A stretch of DNA of 38,554 nt from Candidatus Woesearchaeota archaeon (GTDB taxonomy: Archaea > Nanobdellota > Nanobdellia > Woesearchaeales > WJKV01). Positions within the stretch are counted from its first letter, which is position 1, and each line of letters opens with the position of its first letter. Both the position numbers and the translations under genes were made by a program. Shown here in pieces: positions 31,234 through 38,554 of this stretch. The stretch covers positions 1 to 38,554 of the forward strand of contig JAHWHI010000036.1 in NCBI GenBank assembly GCA_019323355.1, read 5' to 3'. Below the pieces are notes generated by a model. The model had not been told where the DNA came from. It did no database searches and was given only the letters and a program-made list of their open reading frames with translations.

Positions 31234-32097
31234 CTACCTGTATGTTGGCAGGGCGACACTGAATTCTTGATAACCTAGCACAAAACCAATCTGTTCAAAT
31301 TCACTGTCTGTCATAGCGCCTGTCTCGAAGTCAGGATGTATATTGTCAAGCATCTCAACATATCTCTGCAGGCCGTTCATGCTTAGAGCATAGTCATTTG
31401 TCTGCGAGACTCTTGATTTCTCCTCTACAACCCTATCCACATCCATGTCGAATGCAACAGCTAGCGTCTCTCCGGATTCAAGCTGCCTGTCCATCTGCTT
31501 CTCAAAGTTGAAACTGAAGTCTGCAGCATACTCCTCTCCGTCAGGGAATGTGATGACTGCGCCTTCCTCTGCATCTGTATAGACTTTCAGCATGACGTAT
31601 GATCCCGGATCGATAAGTTTCTTTGCGACACGGATCCTTGATCCAGGAGCAATGGTTATTTCCTGGCGTCCCTTGAACAGGAGTTCCTTATCCCCTCTCA
31701 GGCTCGAGATCTCGATCTGCGTGATAATAAAACTGATTTTGTTCTCTTCGCCGTTGGTAGAGACAAAGAATACATCAATTGCGCCGTCTCCGCCGTAGTT
31801 ATCAGACTTAGGCTTGACAACTGCTACGGGCTCGGATTCAAACTTGTCAGAGATAGACTCGACAACAATAGAATCCATATCCTCTTCTGTTTCTTCCTCT
31901 TCTGGAAGCTCTTCGATCTCCTCTTCTACAGGCTCGGTATCATCTATGACCTGTACTACTGGCCCTTCTGTTTCCTGCGCTGTATCGACAGTAGTGGCTC
32001 CTGAAAGCTCTGTCAGATCAGCTGCATTGCTGCATCCGGTTGCAAGTGCCAGGATCGATACTACAAGAACGAAAAACAAGATTTGTGTGATTTTCAT
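31234..32097 (-). CDS. Lipoprotein of unknown function with acidic linker
   Basis: 287 aa. Signal peptide MKITQILFFVLVVSILALATGC, where LATGC is a lipobox and Cys22 the likely lipid-modified residue. An acidic low-complexity linker (EEEIEELPEEEETEEDMD) follows, then a roughly 150-residue beta-rich domain (AIDVFFVSTNGEENKISFIITQIEISS...) that resembles DUF4382-type extracytoplasmic domains, weakly. The start is placed at 32097 because the frame upstream is untranslated-looking and GGGGAGG lies just before this ATG. Divergent from the radical SAM gene. Confidence 0.72.
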   Translation of the reverse strand: MKITQILFFVLVVSILALATGCSNAADLTELSGATTVDTAQETEGPVVQVIDDTEPVEEEIEELPEEEETEEDMDSIVVESISDKFESEPVAVVKPKSDNYGGDGAIDVFFVSTNGEENKISFIITQIEISSLRGDKELLFKGRQEITIAPGSRIRVAKKLIDPGSYVMLKVYTDAEEGAVITFPDGEEYAADFSFNFEKQMDRQLESGETLAVAFDMDVDRVVEEKSRVSQTNDYALSMNGLQRYVEMLDNIHPDFETGAMTDSEFEQIGFVLGYQEFSVALPTYR

Positions 32098-32203
32098 AAT
32101 GCACAACCTCCCCATTTGAATGGTATATGACTTATATTGACTGGTATATAAAAATGTTTCTAATTCAAAAGATTTTATAAATAGAACTTGAATATATAAA
32201 TAA
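32098..32203. promoter_or_regulatory. Divergent promoters between lipoprotein and radical SAM genes
   Basis: Plus: GATTTTATAAATAG at about 32169-32182, about 28 nt before the ATG at 32204. Minus: ATTTTTATATACC at about 32142-32154. Confidence 0.5.
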
Positions 32204-33151
32204 ATGAAAAGAAAAACCTGGTTCGGAAGATGCATATTTCTCAGCTGGTATTGTGAGAGAGGAACCTGTGATTTCTGTTTTCGTTCTACGATAAAGCATA
32301 GGATCAGGCATGCTGCAAGCGCAAAAAGAAGCATGGCCTCTATTCTCACTGACGCGATAATCGGCAAAAATCTTGGATGGAAGATTGAATTCTTGACAGG
32401 GGGGTACGGGATATTTGATTTTGAGAACATAATTGAGATTGCAAAGCATGTGTCAAAAATATACCAAGAGAAGATATGGGTAAACCTGGGGGCCCTGAAC
32501 AAAGACGAGATGGAGAAATTAAAGCCCTATGTGGAAGGGGTGTGCGCTTCTATCGAGACTGTCGAACCTGAACTTCACAATAAAGTTTGCCCGGACAAGC
32601 CAATAGAGCCGTATTCAGAGATGCTGAAGAATGCGCTTGACCTTGGATTCAAGACGAGCATGACAATTGTCATAGGTCTTGGCGAGAAAAAAGAGGACTT
32701 TGATCTTCTTGCTGATTTCATAGAAAAGCACAAGCTAAGCCAGGTAACTTTCTATGCACTAAAGCCTGTCAAGGGAACACCCTACACAAAAAGCCCAGAT
32801 CCTGAGTACTATTCCTGGTGGATCGAAAGAACAAGGAAAAAATTCCCAGAAATAACAATAATGGCAGGCCTCACTCCAAAACGGGTCGATTATGTGAAGA
32901 ATCTTCTTGAGGCTGGAGCTGACGGTCTCACCAAATTTCCAGCTGTTGGACAGTTCAATTCTGAGAAAGCGCGCTCTATCGAAGAGCAGGCAGGAGAGGC
33001 TGGAAGGGAGTTCATAGGATCATTGACAGAACTTCCAGAGATTGACTGGGAAAAAGAAGTGGAAAATCTTGAAGTTGATGATGAACTAAAACAAAAGATT
33101 AAAATAAAACTAAAACAATATCTAGATAAGATGAGAAAAGAAAAGGGATGA
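32204..33151 (+). CDS. Radical SAM protein with CX4CX2C cluster motif
   Basis: 315 aa. The iron-sulfur motif is CERGTCDFCFRS, with cysteines at 17, 22 and 25, which is CX4CX2C rather than the standard CX3CX2C. Later features fit the radical SAM barrel: LTGGYG (SAM-binding GGE-like strand), SIETVEPELHNKVCPD, TSMTIVIGLGEKKEDF, TFYALKPVKGTPYT, and a C-terminal FPAVGQFNSEKARSIEEQAGEAGREFIG. It resembles biotin-synthase-related archaeal proteins (COG2516 type). The reaction is unknown. It is followed 10 nt later by an acetyltransferase gene on the same strand. Confidence 0.82.
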   Translation: MKRKTWFGRCIFLSWYCERGTCDFCFRSTIKHRIRHAASAKRSMASILTDAIIGKNLGWKIEFLTGGYGIFDFENIIEIAKHVSKIYQEKIWVNLGALNKDEMEKLKPYVEGVCASIETVEPELHNKVCPDKPIEPYSEMLKNALDLGFKTSMTIVIGLGEKKEDFDLLADFIEKHKLSQVTFYALKPVKGTPYTKSPDPEYYSWWIERTRKKFPEITIMAGLTPKRVDYVKNLLEAGADGLTKFPAVGQFNSEKARSIEEQAGEAGREFIGSLTELPEIDWEKEVENLEVDDELKQKIKIKLKQYLDKMRKEKG

Positions 33152-33161
33152 AGAAGGAATA

Positions 33162-33803
33162 ATGATGGTGAAAATAAGAAAATACCAGAAAAGGGACAAA
33201 GATGATGTGCGGAGGATCTGCTGTGATACTGGATTTGTCGGCAAGCCGATCGATCCTATCTTTCAGGACCGGGATCTCTGGGCAGATGCGCTGACTTCTT
33301 ATTATCTTGACATTGAACCGGAATCATGCTTTGTTCTCGAGGACAGAGGACGGGTTGTGGGTTATCTTTTTGGATGCGTTGATCTCTGGAAACTTGAGCT
33401 TTATATCAGCGCGATTAAGATGAGGATGCTCGGAAAAGTCATCTTCAGATATTTTTTTGCAGGATACAACAAGAGAACAAAAAAAATGATCAGGTATCTT
33501 CTGTTCACGCGGATGGGCGAGGAAGCAAAAGTAGTGAGAAATTTCGCGCACCTGCATATCAACCTCGAACCGAAATACAGGAACCAGAAGAACGGGACAA
33601 AGCTAGTGCAGACGTATTTTGATTACCTGAAAAAGAAAGATGCAAAAGGATGCTACATACAGACATTCGGTTTCAAAGGTTCAAGAAGCGAGAACTTTTT
33701 CAGGAGACTTGGCTTCAAGGAGTATGATAAAGTGCGGATCCACATCTGGGATGATTATCTTGAAGGTCCGATATATTCTGTCTCAATGATAAAAGTATTA
33801 TAA
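33162..33803 (+). CDS. GNAT-family N-acetyltransferase
   Basis: 213 aa. N-terminal IRKYQKRDKDDVRRICCDTGF is the first GNAT strand and helix. Acetyl-CoA-binding motif A appears as LHINLEPKYRNQKNGTKLVQTYFDYLKKK (the RNQKNGT loop). Motif B is GCYIQTFGFKGSRSENFFRRLGFKEYDKVRI. An insert of about 50 residues sits between the VVGYLFGCVD strand and motif A. Probably co-transcribed with the radical SAM gene; the acceptor is unknown. Confidence 0.85.
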   Translation: MMVKIRKYQKRDKDDVRRICCDTGFVGKPIDPIFQDRDLWADALTSYYLDIEPESCFVLEDRGRVVGYLFGCVDLWKLELYISAIKMRMLGKVIFRYFFAGYNKRTKKMIRYLLFTRMGEEAKVVRNFAHLHINLEPKYRNQKNGTKLVQTYFDYLKKKDAKGCYIQTFGFKGSRSENFFRRLGFKEYDKVRIHIWDDYLEGPIYSVSMIKVL

Positions 33804-33865
33804 AATAAAATAGAAAGAGTTTTAAACATAAAGGACAATACATAAAAAAACTGGTGATAAAATAG

Positions 33866-34087
33866 ATGGTGAGAAAAAGCTACGGTCATGTTTTTACTAT
33901 CCGCAATCGTCCAAAAGATATCGCCAGATTGAAAGAGGAAGGTCTTATGATAGGGATTTTCAAGGACAAGTCCGGAGGAAAGATCCCGTTCATCACGAGA
34001 CGCCCGCTTGAATTCGGCGTGCAATATTCATATGAAGTTGGCGACGATGGTTTTGCTCGCAAAATTCAGATTAAAAATCGGAGGTGA
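33866..34087 (+). CDS. Small OB-fold/cold-shock-like protein A
   Basis: 73 aa, basic. The second half, GLMIGIFKDKSGGKIPFITRRP, then LEFGVQYSYEVGDDGFARK, has the layout of the last strands of a cold-shock domain (G-I...PFI...G....YE...DG.ARK). It aligns with the next gene and is probably a paralogue. Ribosome site GGTGA 8 nt upstream; TATA-like GTTTTAAAC at about 33820-33828. Nucleic-acid binding is inferred from basicity and the fold resemblance, which is weak. Confidence 0.6.
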   Translation: MVRKSYGHVFTIRNRPKDIARLKEEGLMIGIFKDKSGGKIPFITRRPLEFGVQYSYEVGDDGFARKIQIKNRR

Positions 34088-34094
34088 AATTTAG

Positions 34095-34304
34095 ATGGCA
34101 ACAACAATCAAAAAAGGAAAAGGTGTTATCCGTAGGATAAGAACAGAGCCTAAATTCTTAAGGAAACCGTATAAAGCAGGATCAATTGAAGCTAATACTG
34201 GCCAGATTGTCCCGTTTATCACAATGGGTCCATTCGAGAAAGGCGACAAAGTAGCATTCGAGACATCTGCTGACGGAATGGTCAGAAAGATGAAAAAACT
34301 ATAA
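34095..34304 (+). CDS. Small OB-fold/cold-shock-like protein B
   Basis: 69 aa, basic, paralogous to the preceding gene: GSIEANTGQIVPFITMGPF then EKGDKVAFETSADGMVRKMKK matches its neighbour's GGKIPFITRRP...YEVGDDGFARK. The leading GKGVIRRIRTEPKF could be the first two strands of an OB fold. It has a full GGAGGTGA ribosome site, a perfect complement to the 16S 3' end, in the 7-nt spacer after gene A, so the two form a bicistron. T-tract terminator follows (about 34308-34335). Confidence 0.65.
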   Translation: MATTIKKGKGVIRRIRTEPKFLRKPYKAGSIEANTGQIVPFITMGPFEKGDKVAFETSADGMVRKMKKL

Positions 34305-34731
34305 AATTATTTTTTATTATCTTTTTTAATTGATTATCCAGAATTCTCTATCTAAAATAAAGAATCATAAGAAAAAATAAAGTCTTGCCCCAAAAGCCAG
34401 AAAACTGGTTGATAATGAGGTGATAACTTATTTTGAAGGTTTGAGATGAGTTCGGCGTTTTGAGACAAGACCCCCAAAGATGTTTGTGAATAAACATGGA
34501 AACCGAAATTCTAAACCTTATGTAGATATAATCAATCTACACCCCCATTAACTAGTGATGTCAATGATTCTATTTAAATCTTGCGAAAAAAGGAACCCTG
34601 TTTTAAAGTCTCGGTTTAATTCATAAAAACGGGTTTTTATCCGGTTTTAGCTGCCAAAAGCATCGAATGATTATGTTTTTATAGTACTATCATATCTAAA
34701 TACAGTAGATCAAGATCATGAGGTGATCATT
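34305..34731. other. 427-bp intergenic region
   Basis: Contains the T-tract terminator of the preceding pair, the candidate minus-strand RNA (34375-34555), an imperfect inverted repeat AAAACGGG/CCGGTTTT at about 34627-34649, and at the right end the TATA box (TTTTTATAG at about 34675-34683) for the next gene. No protein-coding frame is convincing. Confidence 0.6.
34375..34555 (-). ncRNA. Candidate structured non-coding RNA
   Basis: On the minus strand a TATA-like GATTTAAATAG (about 34573-34583) predicts a start near 34555. The transcript would fold a hairpin GUAGAU/AUCUAC, then AUGUUU/AAACAU, then a 90-nt domain closed by a 10-bp helix pairing 34462-34471 with 34382-34391 (GUCUUGUCUC with GGGGCAAGAC, two G-U pairs). 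An inner hairpin CCAG-UUUU-CUGG lies just before the closing strand, and a U-rich stretch UUUAUUUUUUC comes immediately after the helix. The two wobble pairs would be A-C mismatches on the plus strand, so the minus strand is the folded one. It contains GCCGAACUC, a 5S-like string, but does not fold as 5S. Confidence 0.45.
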
Positions 34732-34959
34732 ATGGCAAAAGAAAAAGTAGTTGTCGAAAGACTAAGAACAAAAAAGAAAACAGAAGGATTTGCAGAAGTT
34801 ATGCCCCAACCAATAATGTTCGGTTTCGGACTTCTTCCAGATGGAACAAGGATTGCGATCGAAGCATATGATGATGTTGAAGTTGGCGGAAGATACGCTG
34901 CAGAGAAAGTTATCGGACAGAACAAATATAGAATCGGCAAGCCAAAAAAGAAAAAGTAA
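34732..34959 (+). CDS. Small basic protein of unknown function
   Basis: 75 aa: MAKEKVVVERLRTKKK, then GFAEVMPQPIMFGFGLLPDG, TRIAIEAYDDVEVGGRYAAEK and a Lys-rich end (KPKKKK). Possibly beta-rich and nucleic-acid binding. It may be distantly related to the two small OB-like proteins upstream (DG, then E-x-GG patterns), but I cannot establish that by eye. ATG at 34732 is chosen because GAGGTGA just upstream is the ribosome site; the in-frame GTG at 34723 lies within it. T-rich terminator after the stop. Confidence 0.65.
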   Translation: MAKEKVVVERLRTKKKTEGFAEVMPQPIMFGFGLLPDGTRIAIEAYDDVEVGGRYAAEKVIGQNKYRIGKPKKKK

Positions 34960-35067
34960 ATTTTCGCTTTCTATTTTTATTCTATTATTTTTAATTTAAA
35001 ATTCTCAAATCTAGCTCACGCTATATTCTAAGGTTTTTTCAGAATAAAAAGAAAAAAAAAGAAGAAA
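34960..35067. terminator. Converging terminators of the small-protein gene and the rRNA operon
   Basis: Plus strand after 34959: CTATTTTTATTCTATTATTT. Minus strand after the 23S processing stem: GGTTTTTTCTTCTTTTTTTT. Typical archaeal poly-T terminators. Confidence 0.55.
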
Positions 35068-35091
35068 AAACCGCGCATAAGTCCTTTGCTG
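35068..35091 (-). other. 3' arm of the 23S rRNA processing stem
   Basis: This 24-nt arm is complementary to 38040-38063 with one G-U pair, forming the long helix that brings the two ends of pre-23S rRNA together. The adjacent 11-nt arms 35102-35112 and 38019-38029 extend it. Confidence 0.85.
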
Positions 35092-35101
35092 AATTACCAA
35101 T

Positions 35102-38029
<2,928 letters not shown>

Positions 38030-38039
38030 AAAGCTATTA

Positions 38040-38063
38040 CAGCAAAGGACTTATGCACGGTTT
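38040..38063 (-). other. 5' arm of the 23S rRNA processing stem
   Basis: Partner of 35068-35091 (23 Watson-Crick pairs plus one G-U). Confidence 0.85.
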
Positions 38064-38275
38064 CATCAACGCAAATGTCAAAGTCATAACGAATTCAATC
38101 ATGTGAATTCTCTTTACGTCTCGTCCTGGCATCCGTTCGCAATGAGCGGATACATTTTATTTTTTGTTTTGATTTTTTGCTTTGACTTTCGAAAATCGAA
38201 TTTCGAAAATCGATGATTGCAGGCTGTTTTGTCTTGGCAAGTTTTTGCCATCGCGTTTTAAGTCCACTGAAAAAG
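38064..38275. other. Internal transcribed spacer, tRNA-Ala to 23S
   Basis: Contains a tandem 13-nt repeat, TTTCGAAAATCGA at 38187-38199 and 38201-38213 (14-nt period, itself partly palindromic), and a hairpin ATCCG/CGGAT at about 38130-38152. No gene seen. Confidence 0.6.
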
Positions 38276-38349
38276 TGGACCCGGCGGGATTCGAACCCAC
38301 GGCCCCCGCCTTGCAAGGGCGATGCTCTACCAGACTGAGCTACAGGCCC
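38276..38349 (-). tRNA. tRNA-Ala(TGC)
   Basis: Located in the 16S-23S spacer, as usual in archaea. Acceptor GGGCCUG/CGGGUCC (with G-U pairs at positions 3 and 6), discriminator A, anticodon loop CUUGCAA with UGC at plus 38313-38315, T arm GUGGG-UUCGAAU-CCCGC. No intron; 74 nt. Confidence 0.97.
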
Positions 38350-38434
38350 GCTTTGCAAATGTGAGTGTATGAAATGTAATGGATTTTCAAGATTGGTGTC
38401 GATCTCATCTTTCACAAGCAAGATGAAAAATAAA
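38350..38434. other. Internal transcribed spacer, 16S to tRNA-Ala
   Basis: 85 bp with one hairpin, TCATCTT/AAGATGA at about 38405-38426, probably part of 16S 3'-end processing. Confidence 0.5.
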
Positions 38435-38554
38435 AAGGAGGTGATCCAGCCGCAGGTTCCCCTCCGGCTACCTTGTGACGACTTAGCCCATCTCACGGAC
38501 CTTAAGTTCAGTCCTGTCAAAAAACAGAGGTTCACTCAAAGCCTGCTCGAGTGG
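38435..38554 (-). rRNA. rrs: 16S ribosomal RNA, 3' end only (truncated by window)
   Basis: Plus-strand AAGGAGGTGATCCAGCCGCAGG is the reverse complement of the universal 16S 3' terminus; CCTTGTGACGACTTAGCCC continues it. The anti-Shine-Dalgarno CACCTCC is present and agrees with the GGAGGTGA, GGTGG and GGTGA sites used across the window. About 120 nt are visible; the rest lies beyond the window. Confidence 0.96.

Noticed and set aside
32098..32502. N-terminal extension of the lipoprotein frame to 422 aa
   Set aside because: The extension would overlap the divergent radical SAM gene and its promoter, and would bury the lipoprotein signal peptide mid-protein.
34382..34471. GCCGAACUC match suggesting a 5S rRNA
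   Set aside because: The flanking sequence cannot form 5S helices I and II: the only strong terminal helix begins just a few bases before the motif. Kept as an unassigned structured RNA instead.
38095..38535. Open frame of 146 aa on - across the rRNA spacer, tRNA-Ala and 16S end
   Set aside because: Its RASPLQGGGRGFESRR string is a translated tRNA; it overlaps three RNA features.

Overview
The window is archaeal, about 38.5 kb. It carries a split RNA polymerase (B''/B' and A'/A''), archaeal-type ribosomal proteins (eL30, eS19, eL39, eL31, uL16/L10e, eS6), aIF2 gamma, archaeal NusA and SepF, TATA boxes 25-28 nt from many start codons, tRNA introns with bulge-helix-bulge (BHB) splice motifs, and a 16S-tRNA-Ala-23S operon. 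The anti-Shine-Dalgarno at the 16S 3' end reads CACCTCC, matching the GGAGGTGA/GGTGG ribosome sites seen. Moderate GC, small size of several informational genes, a stand-alone NFACT-R protein and several orphan membrane proteins suggest a DPANN archaeon (Woesearchaeota/Pacearchaeota-like). That lineage call is inference.

Layout. 1-5.4 kb: B12-dependent (class II) ribonucleotide reductase on +, then acylphosphatase and two secreted or membrane-anchored surface proteins on -. 5.5-6.25 kb: four tRNAs (Pro on -; Tyr, Asp, Lys on +), three with introns; tRNA-Asp appears to have two, one in the T loop. 6.28-15.7 kb: transcription/translation operon rpoH-rpoB2-rpoB1-rpoA1-rpoA2-rpl30e-nusA-rps12-rps7 plus a deoxyribosyltransferase-like gene. 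15.7-18.4 kb: a short type IV pilin-like protein, an NFACT-R protein and a 530-aa orphan. 18.4-19.8 kb: eS19-eL39-eL31 operon on - with a structured leader. 19.9-25.5 kb: an orphan gene, then an Lhr helicase / PHP hydrolase / metallophosphoesterase cluster that looks like a nucleic-acid repair or processing neighbourhood. 25.5-30.1 kb: ZPR1, SepF, uL16, NOG1 GTPase, eS6 and aIF2 gamma. 30.1-34.3 kb: HPP membrane protein, PD-(D/E)XK-like nuclease, lipoprotein, radical SAM enzyme, GNAT acetyltransferase and two related small OB-fold-like proteins. 34.3-35.0 kb: a 0.4-kb gap with a candidate structured RNA on -, and a third small basic protein on +. 35.1-38.55 kb: rRNA operon on -, the 16S running off the window end.

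The strongest unusual signals are these. (1) The tRNA-Asp gene has a canonical 37/38 intron and a second BHB intron in the T loop. (2) The aIF2 gamma gene has no ATG, GTG or TTG upstream of its P-loop, yet a strong GGTGGT site precedes an ATC codon, so a translation initiation factor appears to start on a non-canonical codon. (3) A probable independent structured RNA lies at about 34.38-34.55 kb. No CRISPR array, insertion sequence or prophage was seen.
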